DNA of 64,000 nucleotides, from contig NC_091052.1 in the NCBI RefSeq assembly GCF_963966145.1, forward strand, positions 17,236,001 to 17,300,000, given 5' to 3'. The notes beneath the pieces are model-generated. The model worked only from the letters and a program-made list of their open reading frames with translations. It was not told the DNA's origin and ran no database searches. Source of the stretch: Tenebrio molitor. Taxonomy: Eukaryota > Arthropoda > Insecta > Coleoptera > Tenebrionidae. A program made the translations under genes and the position numbers. Positions 1 through 14,472 of the stretch are shown piece by piece; position 1 is the stretch's first letter; every line of letters starts with the position of its first letter.

Positions 1-3000
1 GATTCATGTCGACGCACATCATTAAAGCAAAAGATGTTACAGAAATTCTAGACTTCAAATTTTGTTAGCTTGAAACTACATCTTTTATCACATAACTATA
101 CTCGTATATCAAATAGAAGAGTTTACTTAAAAAATATTTTGGTGTTAGAAAACTTAACAATGCTTTGTTGATAATACTTTTAAAAAATTCTTTATCGACT
201 AAAAGCACGATTACAAAAACAAAAGTAGAAATAAAGGGTTTCTGTGAACCGGGAAGTCGTAAGTCTTACTACATTCAAGGCCCATATTTTTTAGTTGCTT
301 TAGGGTTGACGACTAAGTTCCAAGGGGGTAGTTAAACTCCCCCATCGAGGAAGGCATTGCGATTAACCGCGAACAGAAGAGGAGCGAATGTTCAAATCCA
401 ATCTCGTCGAAGATTTTGAATGGGTAATTCGGCAATCTGACGACGTTATTAAGAGCAATATATCGAGAAAGAATAAGTTGGTAGACAGTGTAAGCCACCG
501 CATCGCCATGAATCACCCCAATAAATCGGGGTAACCCTCCACTTATCCGCCGATATTATTTCCTTGGTATGCAATAACTCATTTAGCCCGCGGTAGGCAA
601 AGAACCCGTCAAATTTCAATGTTTTATCTCGTGCATAAGTCGGAATTTGAGGGTGGATCCTGCTTAAATATCGTCGTATCTGTGAGCTTTTATTACAACG
701 TTTTAAGGTAATAAAATTTTAAAATTCGCCGGAAAGTGCTTTCCTAACTGCGTTCTTGAGCACCTAACGGGTTACGTGTTGTATTACGAGCTTCATTTTA
801 TAAAGTGCTCGTTTAGACGCGTTTAAATTCGTAATTTCCAAGTCAATATTTAATTCGGCGAAGGAAACAATATCCAAAACAAATATTTGATGCGCCGTCT
901 CGTGCACGATGCCGAACATCTTCATTTCCATTCATGGTAAAACGAATGAAATATGTACAAGCCGGTCGTTGAATATTGAATAGAAATAGAACAAACTCCA
1001 AGCGAATAAACACGATTTTGCCAACTGCATATGAAACCAGACGGTATTTCCTGGTTTACGGGATATTCCCAATCGGAGTCCGGGATTATTTGCAGTGAGC
1101 AACTTGGCGGTGTTCTTCAGATTCTAAAGAATTTAATACGCGAAACAGATAGGAAATGTTTCATTTCGGTGTATCGATCGGTAGGCCAATATTATCGTGT
1201 GGTTTGTAAACGGGTAAGATAGCAAACCGACAGACTAAATTTAATTCAAATGTCAGGGACGGCCGGATATTAAATTGAACTACTCCGAACGCAGCTTCAA
1301 CGGAGGACAAAATAAGGATGCGGAACGCGCACACACACCAGCTCTCCGATTTAATTTAATATAGCCAAAATTCAGGAACGATTAAGATGAGAATTCTCGT
1401 AAAGATTGCACCGCAAATCGTATAAATGTGAAACAGAACTATAACGGAACGCGACATAGATTCCTCTAATCTACTTTGGAGCATCCCCCAACTTCCTATA
1501 AGACAGAGACGCCGGAGTATTTTTAGATGCGTTCACCGCCGACAGTGGCGTGCCATTAAACAACCCTCTTAAGGCATCTACTCTGCCATTTTATTGTTCT
1601 TTTTATCCCAACTGTGAAACAATAGCGATAATGGCATCGACGAGTGTTCTCTTAACAAGTTAAAATCTACTCAAGATTTCAATCTCCGCCGGAATAAGTA
1701 CAAATTTAATAAGTGGAAAAACTAACAGCTGAGGACTATGTCACCCAAATTTTTAAAACTCATGTCAAAAACATTAGGTGACTCTGTTTCGTTATGTACC
1801 ACGACAAAAAGTAGGTAAAGTTTGTCCAGCGAGAGATTGGTTGACATAAAGATCACTAAATTCTACGTAGAAAAAGTGGTACCTAGCGCACGTTAAATTT
1901 GAAATATATCCTTCAAGCAGTTACATTTTTGCCCTGAAATTATGCTCTAATTAATGTATTCTAGTCCATTTTGTAGTGTTGGGTTAATTTAATACAATTT
2001 AAGATCTCCCAATGTCTCGCTGGACGAAGTATAGCTTTTTTCAAATAAGTTGTAAAAACAAAGAGACTAATGAAAATGCAAATCCTTCTTCAGAGAAAAC
2101 AACAGCAATTTCATCTACGGGAAAAGTCATGGCATCAGTTTTCTGAGACTCCAAGGTAACACAGACGTGCACACAACATGTCGGCAATTTCCGTGACAAA
2201 ACTTCATCAACGTTAATATGAAATTTTGCCACGTGCACCCTTCTCTCCAGACAGGACCCCATGTCCTAAATTAAATGAAATTTTACTTTATTGATGTTTA
2301 TTATTTCAATCCTCATTGTGTTAAAAAAAGAAGTCTGAACTTAAGGCCTTGCAAGTCACCTGGTCCAGATGACATTAGTCATTTTCAACGACATCCGTGC
2401 TGTCAGTGTCACTTTTAATATGTTGTAGCAGATTGTAGCTATTATCCGTTCACGATTGTTTCAAATTCGGACTGTCTATGAAAATCTGACATTTTAGTTG
2501 GCAATATTGTGATTTGGCATAATAAATTTATTTTAGGTTATAATGGAATCAATTAGGGAATTGACAACAAGACGAATATTTAATAACGAAACGTCATATG
2601 ACAGGACCTGACGCCAATCTAATAAAAAAATATCGTGGCCTCCTGCGTGTTTAAAACAATCGTGAACGGCATATACGTCCACTGATAGAATGCAGTTTTT
2701 TAAATATCCTTAGATAAAAAAAATCCCCAAACCATAACATTAAAATATTAACAAAGTATCATAGATTGTGTCGGTAATTTCTTGAAACATTCGCGCTACT
2801 GATTCTCATTGGTTGTAAATAAATTATATGACATTTCAAATTTGAAATTGTCAGTGCTGTCAAGTAGTTTAAACATTTAGATTTGCGGTTTTTCATCTTT
2901 AGAGCTTTGTTTTGCGTTTCTCTGGTTTTAAAAGTTATTAGTTTTGATCGTGTTGCTGTTTTGATCTGTTCCGTTGCGATTTTTTGTTGATTTTTTTGAA

Positions 3001-3129
3001 TTTCTAAAGTGAATGCGTGCTTCAAGAATCTAGCATAATGAACACTTTAAGTGACATTACACACATCGAAATTGATACAGAGGTCATTTTTGTTCATGCA
3101 TTAAATATTAAATAATCTCTTGTTTCTGT
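1..3129. other. No gene recognised
   Basis: AT-rich non-coding DNA with only short unsupported frames. A short CA-type run occurs near 1330. It may be intron of the adaptor gene if the missing N-terminal PTB exon lies left of the window. Confidence 0.5.
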
Positions 3130-3280
3130 TTAGCCATTTCCGAAAATGGCTGGATATTTTAATTTCAGTAGCCAGCTTTTTTCGAAAATTCGAAAATGTA
3201 TTGTGGGTTGCATTTTTAATTCTGTCGGGTACATTATCACTCGTGAAATACCCTGTATTAATAAAACCTAATATATTACT
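3130..3280. repeat. Decayed MITE copy, 'gcaacccacaata' family
   Basis: The right half (gtattgtgggttgcattttt, then a degenerate terminus with tcactcgtgaaataccctgt) is clear. The left arm is degraded, with only the aaatggctgg / ccagctttttt hairpin left. Confidence 0.6.
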
Positions 3281-3468
3281 CCTACTATACTGAAGTTTTC
3301 TTTCGTCTTTCCTAAGTGCAAACATGCAGAATAATAATAAAACATCACGTGTAAACCTGCTCTTTCAATTTTTTTAAATTTCGCGCCGGATCTATTTGTT
3401 GTAGCGTACAGTGAACATTTTTAGTAACATTTATGTCAAGCAATCTATGAGTGGACAGGGTATATAAT

Positions 3469-3954
3469 CTGTTTTTTTATCAAAGAACCACCAACACCGA
3501 AATTTACACGCAAAATAGAGTTGGCAACATTGTACACTTTTGACCTAGGGTGAAAAATATCATCATATTAAAATTGAGGTTATGTAGAGATATTAGTAGT
3601 CTTCATTTGAGAGTTTAATAAATGTCTCACTTTGCGAGGCATTTTTAATACACTCAAATTTTAAATGCGAGATGCGAGCCTAATGCGAGTTTGCGTACTT
3701 TCAATAACATTTAAAATGACAAGCGTTGGCAAGTGTAGCCAATTTGAACGTGTTATGAAAAAAAAGTGCCTCGCAAAGTAAGACGTTTATTATTCTCAAA
3801 TTAGTTGTTATTAATTGTTATTAACTTTATTAACATGCTGCGCTACTAATATCTCTAATAGCCTCAATTTTTATATGATGAGATTTTTCACCCTATGTCA
3901 AAAGTGTTTGGGTGTAAATTGCGGTGTTGTGGTTCTTTGATTAAAAAATAGACT
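3469..3954. mobile_element. Foldback element with ~190-bp inverted arms
   Basis: The left arm begins ctgtttttttatcaaagaac and the right arm ends gttctttgattaaaaaatag. The arms stay complementary through ttgacctagggtgaaaaat, attgaggtta, gagatattagtag and ctttgcgaggc. No coding sequence. Confidence 0.8.
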
Positions 3955-4364
3955 ATAATACATTAACAACAAATTTGTTTCAAGCATTTGTAGGGTTTAG
4001 ATATAATTATTGCGAGGGCATAAGCTGGATGATCATATCGCATCTATTGTCCAAAAGACAATTCAATTTTGGAGAGATTGTTTGTGTAATGTTGGGTTTA
4101 CACATTCAGATAATTTGCGCAAATCTGTCTGAGCAAGATAACTGTGTTTGTAAACGCTGTTGAGATCAAACTCATCTATCCGTATTTACAAGATTTTTGT
4201 TGTTGCTTTTGAAATTTTTTTCTTACCTATGGCGTTATACATAGATCCAATAAAAATGTTTATCGATTTCGTTTATAGGGATTTGTATTATTTAAAGTTA
4301 ATTTTAAAAGTGGTTTCATTCGGTTGTGGCTTTAATTTTTTATAATGCTAATACTGCATACAGT

Positions 4365-4490
4365 GTTGAAAATGCAACCCACAATACATTTGAAACGTAA
4401 AGCTGGATATGGACGCGGTAGTATCCAGCTTTACGTATTGTGGGTTGCAATTCCGTCGAGTTCATTATTACTCGTTAATCACCTTGCATT
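4365..4490. repeat. MITE copy, 'gcaacccacaata' family
   Basis: gaaaatgcaacccacaatac and its complement gtattgtgggttgcaa flank a palindromic centre (cgtaaagctggat...atccagctttacg). The right end has a decayed form of the family terminus. Confidence 0.75.
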
Positions 4491-7083
4491 ATTAATTAAT
4501 ATTATGTATTAACAGAAGCTCATCATTTTTAAAGACCACAGTATAGACGGTGTCTCGAAAACGACTGAAAAATGTAAAATTAATGTAAAAATGATCTGCG
4601 CAAATTATCTGAATCTGTAAACCCAGCCTCAAAAAGAATTGTGGGAGAGATTTGCAAAATGAGAGGTTGAAAGTAATTAGATTGTCTGGACTAAGAAAGC
4701 GACATTGGAGGAATTCTATGAACATAGTATTTAGGTTTGTTTTTTGCCTAGAGCTTGCGTTAATACTAGTAGTCATAATAATAAACATAAAAAGTCTTAA
4801 ACGAGATTACGTTGAAAAAAATCAAGTTCGATATTATAAATACTATTGGTTGATGCTTGATCAGACCTCGAATTTTCAATCTACTCTTATATAAATAATT
4901 TCATCATATCGCGCTGCCAGATAAATTTACAAATGGAGTAAACATGTAGAAATGTCTTTGCTGATAAAGACGGATTGATTTGCCGTTCTCTATTACCGAT
5001 TATTCGCAAATACATATAATGTTTTCCATCACTGAACATCTGTTGTAATTCTTTTTTTCATTTCATTCTTTAAGATTTTAGTAAAAACGAACTGAAGGAA
5101 GCAGCAATTTCCTTTTCACTCTTAAGATAATGCAAATACAAAATGATTCTGAAACATTGCGATGTGTGCGACAAAATGTGTTGATTTATTGTGTAAAAAT
5201 GAAAAATAAAAACATTACCGCGACAGTGGCGCTCGCTTCAGTACGAACCGCTTTACGCAGACGATTACGTACCACATGACAGAACGGTTTGTTTTACTTT
5301 ACTCCCGTGTATAAATACACTTCTTTTTACAAATGGCTCCATAAATTTTTAGTACAACTCACTATTATAATGTGACACTAGTGGGATGTGGGACATTTGT
5401 ATTGTGCTCGGGCGAGAATGTGTCGTCTCCTGCTGGAGGCAGGCAGCTGGGTAAGCGCTACAAATCGTCCAACTCTCCCTGATGGGCGCTCCGAGGACGG
5501 ATTCTCCACACACACACATACATTCATCCCTCGACGATCATTTCTTTCCCTGTCGACACCGACGCCCGCACGAATTTCGACGCCAGAAAAACCATCCCCA
5601 GCCACCCCTCTCGTTTCTTTACATCAACATCGTAATTTTCGAATCTTCTAATCCAATATAGAATATCACGCCGAATCGATAAACCCATCAGAGAAACGAA
5701 TTTTCAAACGAGATATTGAAATTTTTACTAGGCGAGTTAATCACCGAAAGCTGCTAAGCCGAACGCGAGCTTCAGGAGTCAGACCCAAATCATTCAACGT
5801 TCTGCTAATGTAGTTGCCTTTCCCGACCAATTTTAAAGCTAAAGCACGGTTTCTCCGAAATCACCAAAACCCCGTCTAAAATTTTCATGAGTTGCTTCTA
5901 TACATACTCATTTATATGATTAAAAAATTGCGGTTTGTTGACAGAGCAAGTCGTTTTCTCGAAACCGCCGCCAGAAGCTGCAAAATTTCGCGCTCATTAG
6001 CATCTCCGATCCATATATTTCGAATAAGACGGTAGGATGAGAGTTAAGGTTTTTTAAAAGTTCCGGAGACTTTTTTAAACGCTTATTTGAATTCATAAAC
6101 TTAAAGTTCAAATGAATTTTAATGTGATTACTTTAAAATTTCCTTTTGTTCGAAAGTTTTCCGCAACCTCGGCTTTTCGGACCGTTACGGCAAGTAACAG
6201 GTGTCTGCGTGTGCACGTCGTGTATCATAATAATTACGTCAATCAAAAGCAAAAGTCGTTATTAATCAGGTCGTTGTGGGCGGCAAAAATCGAGAAAATT
6301 GGTTAAGGCTCGCTCTCCAATCATCTCCGACGTATTTTCAGGATACGATAACGAAATTGGTTTGTTTTTTATGTTTACAGGCCTAAGGTGATTTTGTGCC
6401 GCACGTGTCCTGATCGGGAATCAATAGATTGCGTCCGTTTGATATCTCGGACTTTTACGCACGACTAGTTTTTTCACAAACGTCCTAAGGCGACGCAATC
6501 CCTCCACGAAACGGCCAACTTCGACAAACAAAACGTTCCAGCTTTACCGATCGTTTGTAACTTATCAAAAAAATATAACTGAAACCACAAAAATAAATCC
6601 AAGCGGTGTCCTAATTTCGATAAACGATTTAGACGAGATTTTAAACGAGATTACAGATTAACTGTTCCCCAAACTGGTGTTGCCAAAATCAAATTTCACG
6701 GATCAAATTTTAACGAGATACGTCTTGCACTTGCCGCTGATGTCAGAAAATTAGATTATTTGGAAATATGCCTAAAATGAACTACGGCGGGAAGCGGGAG
6801 ATTTCGCATATTTCCGATTCGTCAAAACTGAAGACGTAACGGCGGATTCGCAAGCTGTAACAAGATATCCGTAGATTCGCATCGGCTTTCATGTCGACAA
6901 ATAACTTGCTCGAAGACAGTGTTGTCACATTAAAAAGTTACAGATAGGACAGATATTGTATCTACTGATACTGAATAAAATGTAAATCAAGACAATAATA
7001 GAAATTAACAAATCTCGACGCAACCAGTAATACACGACTGCATAACTGGTTTATTTAATTAAAATGTTTGGAATGGTTTCAAA
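4491..7083. other. No gene recognised
   Basis: A slightly GC-richer patch at 5388-5650 has open frames on both strands and a short CA repeat (5508-5525), but no domain or splice pattern. The rest is unstructured AT-rich sequence. Confidence 0.5.
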
Positions 7084-8143
7084 TGAAGGTGTTTTTTTGT
7101 TAATTTGGCGTCGAAGAGTCGATTGTGAATTAATTAAAAAACGCTGATTTTTCAAATTGCAGATTAAAAACACAAACATCGCAAAAGTGAGGTTAGATTT
7201 AAACAGTTGATCAAACACTCGTCCTAAAAAAGACTGATTTTTCAAACTGTATATTAAAAACACGCAAACAAACAGCTGATCAGAGAGATAGATGTTATCG
7301 TTTTTTTTTATCAAAGAACCACGACCTGTTGACTTAGGTTTGCAATAATAAAATTTTACTAAATTTAGGGAATTTAATGATATAGTTTATTTTTTAATCA
7401 AAGAACCACAACACCGCAATTTACACACAAAATAGAGGTGACAACATTGTACACTTTTGACATAGGGTGAAAAATCTCATCATATAAAAATTGAGGTTAT
7501 TAGAGATATTAGTAGCGCAGCATGTTAATAAAGTTAATAACAACGAATAACAACTAATTTGAGAGTTTAATAAATGTCTTACTTTGCGAGGCATTTTTAA
7601 TAACACCTTCAAATTTTAGCTGCGAGTTTGCGTACTTTCAAGGACATTAAAAATGACAGACGTTGGCTGGTATAGCCAATAGATATCATTAAATTCCCTA
7701 AATTTAGTAAAATTTTATATTTACACTCCTAAATCAATAGGTCGTGGTTCTTTGATTAAAAAATAGACTGTATCTACTTATTATCTATTGACTATACCAG
7801 CCAACGCCTGTCCTTGAAAGTAGGCAAACTCGCATTTAAAATTTGTATGTTTCATTTAAAAATGCCTCGCAAAGTGAGACTTTTTATTAAACTCTCAAAT
7901 TATGTAGTTCTTATTAGTTGTTATTAACTTTATTAACATGCTGCCCTAAAAAAAATACTAATATCTCTATACATATCTCTACATAACCTCAATTTTTATA
8001 TTTTGATATTTTTCATCCTAGGTCAAAAGTGTGCGGGTGCGGTATTGGTGATTCTTTGATTAAAGAAAAACAGATTATAAATCTTCATCTTCACAATCGA
8101 CTCTTCAAGGCCAACTTCGACGCCAAATTTTAAAAAACCCCGT
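7084..8143. mobile_element. Nested MITE and foldback cluster
   Basis: The outer MITE has its left end near 7084 (ttggcgtcgaagagtcgatt) and its inverted right end near 8095-8143 (aatcgactcttcaaggccaa, cgacgccaaatttt). Inside lies a second copy of the 3.5-kb foldback family (about 7386-8075) with a related foldback duplicated around its left arm (7302-7385 and 7688-7775 are mutually inverted: actaaatttagggaatttaa). A ~100-bp segment of the outer MITE (ctgatttttcaaattgcaga) is tandemly duplicated at 7141-7265. Confidence 0.75.
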
Positions 8144-11100
8144 CATGTAATGACGGATTAATTTGTCAATTTTCGGAATTCGCCGTGACGGTGCCATTTC
8201 TCACAGGAATCAATAGCCCATTTCGAATAGGATATGACTGTTGTATGAGTAAGCCTTCGTGATGAGGGTTGACTGGTCCTGACTAATTGTCCTGCGTTTT
8301 GTTGTTCAATTACTCTCCCCAGGCGAGCCAGTTACATATTTGCGTTTATTTTGAAAATAGCACCGATAACTTATTTAGCGCCTTGTACATATTTTATTGG
8401 AGTCGAAGTTTGCACGAATTCGTTCAATTATGCAGCAACAACTCCACGGCGAAGAACTTCGGTCAGAAGTGAAAAAGTCTAATCGATTTATGTTTGAAAA
8501 AGTTTCCCGTCGTGGCCTATTCGACGCAATTTTTCCATCGGCATATCTTTGGCAGTGGTAGGTGGTAAAGTGCATTACAAGGGTGGATGTTTTCGTCCGT
8601 CCGCAGGTGGAAGACCTTGCGGTTAGCAGCTGTGCGCGGATTTACAGCCGGGTAGAGCTTAGCTCAAGGCTGCCGCAGCAGTAAAGTGTCCCGGAGTTTC
8701 CCCCATTTTATGATCATTCTATGCAGACTCCTACATATTCCTTTAGTGTGCAGGGAAATGGACTGTCAGTAAATCACTCTGGATTTGTTGCGATTACCTA
8801 GTCACCTTTAACCAAAAATCCCACCATTATTACCTAAGCACTTAGATTAGAACGGATGGCGGCGCTTCACTTGAAATTTTTTGCCGGCCATGACTTCACA
8901 ATAATTAAGCGCTCAGCGTGCGATAAGTGGAACTCCGGAGCTCCAAAATCCACAACTATGTAATACCTTCTACAATATGAACGAAGTTTGTTAGAGAGTT
9001 ATCAGTAATTTGTTGCTTACGTGGGTAATATACATTACGAAAAGGGGTGTATCCCTTTTTGCCGTCGACTGGGAAAACCCTGTAAAGCCGAGCTTCCACT
9101 CTCTATCATTACAGGATGATCAATCAAAGTCCGTAACGTGTCCTCCGCCAGACACTTTTTCCTTCCCGGTTGCAGTGATTGTGGACGCTTTGTAGCTCCC
9201 GGGTGCATCGAAATTAAAATCAGTGGCGTGGTGAAATCAAAGACGTTCTCCTGGTGGAACACATCACACAATCTTAAGAGCGTTGCACTCTCCAGTTTTA
9301 ATGAGCCGAAGAAGTTGGATCCGTAAGGCATCCCCGAGGATGTCGTTCTTCGCCACGCCTGCTCCAGATAAATGGGATAGGATTTCCCCCGTCGGCTGTC
9401 CCACAAAACTTTACCCCGCTCAGTTTCCTAGCTTCACGCTATGCTTCCAGTTTTTGAATGATATCCTTTGGATCTGGATTCTTTATGTAATGCGGGCCGA
9501 AACGTCTGATTACTGCGCCTTTTTATTTGACTTAAAGTAAACTTTTATGGGAAGCTGCAATTAAGTTTACGTCAGGGGACGCTCCAGAGACGCTTTAATA
9601 ATAAACATGGCGGTAATAGCTCCGGAGCGCCGAGACCATTGATCGTCGCCGCTGAATTAATATTCTCACCTGAAATCAGGACCTTAACTTTCGCAAAAAA
9701 TAGGGATGGCACATTAATTATTTCCAGGACCCCGAGGTTCAAGCTAACACAATTAATCTGGGGCCTCCTGCCTTGGCGACTTAGATACACAAATTCTCCA
9801 CGGGCTGCATTCATAATTCCTTGTTGTGCCTGTTATTTCTATTGAAGATAATCAGTGAAGCATTGTAAAATATACACAATTCAGCGATCAACAAACAAAC
9901 TACTGTATAACTAGACGCAAAACTAAATCGACTTATTTAATTTAATCGATGCTGATAAGGTGCATATTTCTGGTGGACCAAAATTGGTTTTGGACTTAGA
10001 GGGTCGCATTGTTTGATTTTAATCAAACAGACAATTCGAATAATTCGGTCGCGGCAAACTATGCCGCCTCCAATTCGAGAAATCCATCTTCCGGGTCCCG
10101 GATAGTCCCTGCCGCCTCCCGTAACTGCATCGACGCATAAAGCATGTTGTGTAATTGGAACGCAATCAGTGTACACACAGGGTGGTTTACTCGCCGCCAC
10201 TAATTACTCCCTTATGTGCAGACATCAGACTGTTGGTAACATGCGGCCACGTTAATATGTCTGCGATATGGAATCCTGTCCGTTACAGGAATACTGGATG
10301 GTGTGAAAGAGATAGTCGTACAAAGACCCAACCGATAGCATTGCCATACACAAACACATGTTCACGCCAGCAGAAAGCCGTATGATAGTGTCAAACATTT
10401 CCTGTGCTGTCTGTATGCTTAACTGAGTCGCTGCCTCAAACATCTCGCCATTTTCACCAATTCCCTGTATTTTGGTTGCACTCGAAACAGCTTTTTCAAC
10501 CACTAAGCCTGTTTGCTCCGGAAATTACCGAACGTCGATGGCAAAAAATTGTCCGATGTGACGAGTGCGTTTTTAACAATGGAAGGACGGATCGAGTGGT
10601 TCGAGATGACGCTCGTTATCTGCAAGACGATCCTGAAATAACGGCGTCTTGATGCATCGACGCTTCAGGATGGCGTGCTGTCGAGTGTCACTTGTAAGGG
10701 TTCGACGGACGGTGTGAATGTAAACGGCCGAATTAAAATTATGCAAATATTATCCGTTTTCAAGCAGTTACCATTCTATTCAGCTCCATTAACCTCCGAA
10801 CTGATAAACATACATGGGAAATATTTGCATATATTCAATTTATCGAGACACCATTAAAAGTTTTGTTCGCTATATCATCAACTATTTTTAATAAATTAAG
10901 CCGCTCCACATCGTTATTTCACTGGTTCGCTCCCATCTATGCGTGTAATAAAATTTATAGTACCAACTAAATTAAATTTTAAAACGGGACAGTTTACTCC
11001 ATTTTATGAACCCTAATGAATTATCACATTTGCAGACTATATTCCAAAACGCTGCAAAATTGAAATCGTTAACAATATTTTCAACTAAAAAAGTTGTATT

Positions 11101-14100
11101 TTATGTTGGCATTTAATCAGTTTTAAAATAGTAACCATTTGGGAACTATTAATACAGACAATTAAGTTATCTTTATAGAATGCAAAAAAGATCGTAAACT
11201 GGTTTCGTGCATAGAAAACTCCGAAATGGAATTAATTTGTTTGATCGTCGCGATTATGTAACACTCTCAACGTTCCAGGTATAATTTTACATTCATTTAC
11301 CCCATGCAGAAACAATAATTAACGTGCTTTAATTCCCCTCAAAAATATTTCCCACACAACATAAAAAATGCAAAGTGCCTGTAAAAGAACGTATATCAAG
11401 AGTCCTGTGGAATTTGAATATATTTCATTTTTGCCGCTCTGTGACACCAAATAGAAAAACAGAGGTTATGTATGTCCTTTAATGACAGGTTTTTAATAGA
11501 CGACAAGTAATTAAAATATAGAAAAATGGAAGAAAATCACAAGCAAAACAACGAAGAAGTCCAACTCACAACTGACGCTAATATTTAATAATTTGACATT
11601 TGACTGTTGACATTTGATATGACGGCGTCAACGGCTGGACCTAGTTCGACACAATAAAATTATAGAGCCGCACAATTCCACAAGACTCCTGATATACGTT
11701 ATTTTATAGCACTTTTTACAAAAGTACAGTCACAGATTACTCATATAAACAGATAGTGCACTCGGACCTCGAATTGTTTCCAGTTTCAGTGCGCAAGTCT
11801 CTGTTTTGGTTCGCACGAATTTAAAAACCTGTTTCGTTGGTTTTGTAAATAAATACGATAAAGAAGAATTTTCCCTTAAATTATTCTCTAAAACTGTATG
11901 TCCACATGAGAATTTATTATGCATTAAAATATTACAACCGCAACATAAATTGCCCAACACTTAAAAACAGAAAGTTATTGAATGTATCGCATTTGTGACT
12001 TTGTGAAGCATTTATTTGAGGTAGTGTAAAAGATAAAACGGCCTAACCCAGAAAATATAGAAATATACTCGTATACTTAATAGAATAGTTATAATTGACT
12101 ATAACATAATATCTTTAGAACCAAAGCCTAATAATAACTTACAATTAATTGGTATAAATAAAACTGTGGCTTAAATTCACTACAACAAAATTTAAACTTA
12201 TTTCATGCCACAATTAAGTCTGTATGGGTTAGCCCGTTTCAATTTTGACTGTTTTATTTAGAATAATTGATTTGTTTGAATTGTATTCCTTTTTTTTATT
12301 ATTTTTTCTTTCTGAAAAATAGATTACGTTAATATTTTATTCTGGTTTTATTTTCTGTATCATTTTTATGGACATAACATCAATAGAATTGATTAGAACT
12401 CATATATTGGTTTTATTTGCTTTGTTTACAATTTTAGAATTCCGCGTCGATCGGTTCACATTTTAAATTCGCGCGAACCAAACGAAAGCTACCGCGGCAA
12501 GAATCTTGGACCGCTACAATCAATGCATTGCTGGTCAAGTGCACTATCTGCTTATATGAGTAATCTGTGGTACAGTGTTGTCTAATTTTCATTGGTTTAA
12601 AGTGAGTTCAAGTGATAAATTCTTGGACAGTAGATGTGATAAAGGAATTACAATCAACTGAAAATCATACGTGCATCCTTTATAATCGATTGCCATCGAA
12701 CTGTTACCTTTTAATTGAATTTTTATGGACTTTTGCTTTAAAACCATATTTTCATAATATCCTCCTGTGTTATGATTACGAAACCCTCGAAAAACTGCTA
12801 CCAAGGTAAAACCATAATATTTTCTCAATATTCGGGTATGATTTTTTAACGGATAGGTTCCTTTCACTGTAGCAAGAGAGCACACAAAAAATCCCACAAT
12901 CAATGGGTATTCAAAAATTCACTGAAATTAGAGAAAATTTATTGATTTATAAGTTGGCAGGAGTGAATTATCTAAAAATCGTTTTTATCGATTGGCAGAG
13001 CACAGTTTCCGCTTTTTAACTTCGTACGAAAAAAGCTTAATCCGTAAGATCCTGATTAATTATTTAAAGCGTCGTAAAAAACTGACCACGACTATTGATC
13101 GAAGAACGTGTTTCAATTTTCGTAATTTCCTGGCAGTGAGTTCGGGGCTTAGTTGAATTTTGGTCGGCCATCAAATTAATTGTTTTGTAATGAAGTAAAC
13201 AAGGCAGGAATTCGCAATAAACTAACCTGGTTTCGGCTGGAAATTCCTCAGTGGCTTGTCGGACCGGAGCAGAAGGACGCTCTCATCCTGACTGAGACGG
13301 ATCGTCGCTCTCTCAATAACAGGAAACACGTTAAGCTTCTTACCGCATTTAGAAGGTCCCGGAATAATTCGTCTTCATTCCGACATCGTGAGATTCATCC
13401 CGTTTAATGAAATTCGCGAGTTTATCGCAGTTATTATTGTAATGAAGCACCGCTCGGCTGGCTCACAAATCATTCCGGTTATGCTCGGGTGTATTGCCTC
13501 GGTCCATAAGGGGCAAGAAATATATGTCATCATCAACAAGGATTTGCGCATTGAACCGACTTAACAATGTGTTAATGGACTTGAAAGCTGATTTTCGGAC
13601 GAAAAGTTCCTGACAAGCAGTCGGTAATTAACGGCCACTGTACACTTTTCCCTTCCTTGTGCGTTCAAGAAACAAAACTGCAGTTGCTGTAGTTGAGTTA
13701 GTGTGGGTTGCGTTATCACAACAAAATATAAATAACCAGATTATCAATGTAAGATTGTTACGAACGACGGGACATCCATTCCACTGTTGCGAATTGTAAT
13801 TGAATTCAACCAACGCCTTTGGGATGCGTCACCGTCACACTTTGCATCCATCTTCTTAGCGTTTGCCCTTCAGGGCCGCGGGTCTTGAAAGTGAAGTTTT
13901 ATGGTTATGTGTATTTGTCTCGACTTGTCTGCATGCACCATCAACCAATAAAAATGATCTTGACTCAAGATTAGATAACTCGAAGACAAGCGGCATGTTA
14001 GCAAATGAAAATTTGAAATTGAAAAAAAAAACTAGCTCGCAGAAAAGGCTAAATTCTGATTCAGACCATCAGTAGCTATAAATTCATTACAGGAAATTTA

Positions 14101-14472
14101 AAATAAAATAATGAGAACACAAATTTTGTTACATCATTGATAATATTAATTGTTGCAGGATATTTACATGCAAACAGATTTATGACTCAATAAATTTCAA
14201 TATTCATTGGACGTGGACGTATCACTAAACAAACTCTTCAAATTAATATTTCATAAAAAACAATTACAGTAAAAAATAATAAAATTGCAAAATGCATATT
14301 TACGTGCTACGCTACATTAAAAACATGTCATAAATTTGCTTGCAAAATTCAAAACTAAACATATCTACAAGTAGAATGCTTTATTTTGCCCTTGAATCGG
14401 GCTTTCCGATTCCTGATTACATTTACTTTGCACATAAAACAGCAATTCAAAAAAAAAATTAAGTAAACAGTT
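8144..14472. other. No gene recognised
   Basis: Mostly non-repetitive sequence with several moderately GC-rich patches (for example 9050-9420, 10000-10660, 13170-13410). Open frames up to 123 codons there show no recognisable domain. No tRNA-like cloverleaf was noticed. Confidence 0.45.

Noticed and set aside
9035..9406. 123-codon - strand frame
   Set aside because: No domain, and the overlapping + strand frames are equally open. No splice support.
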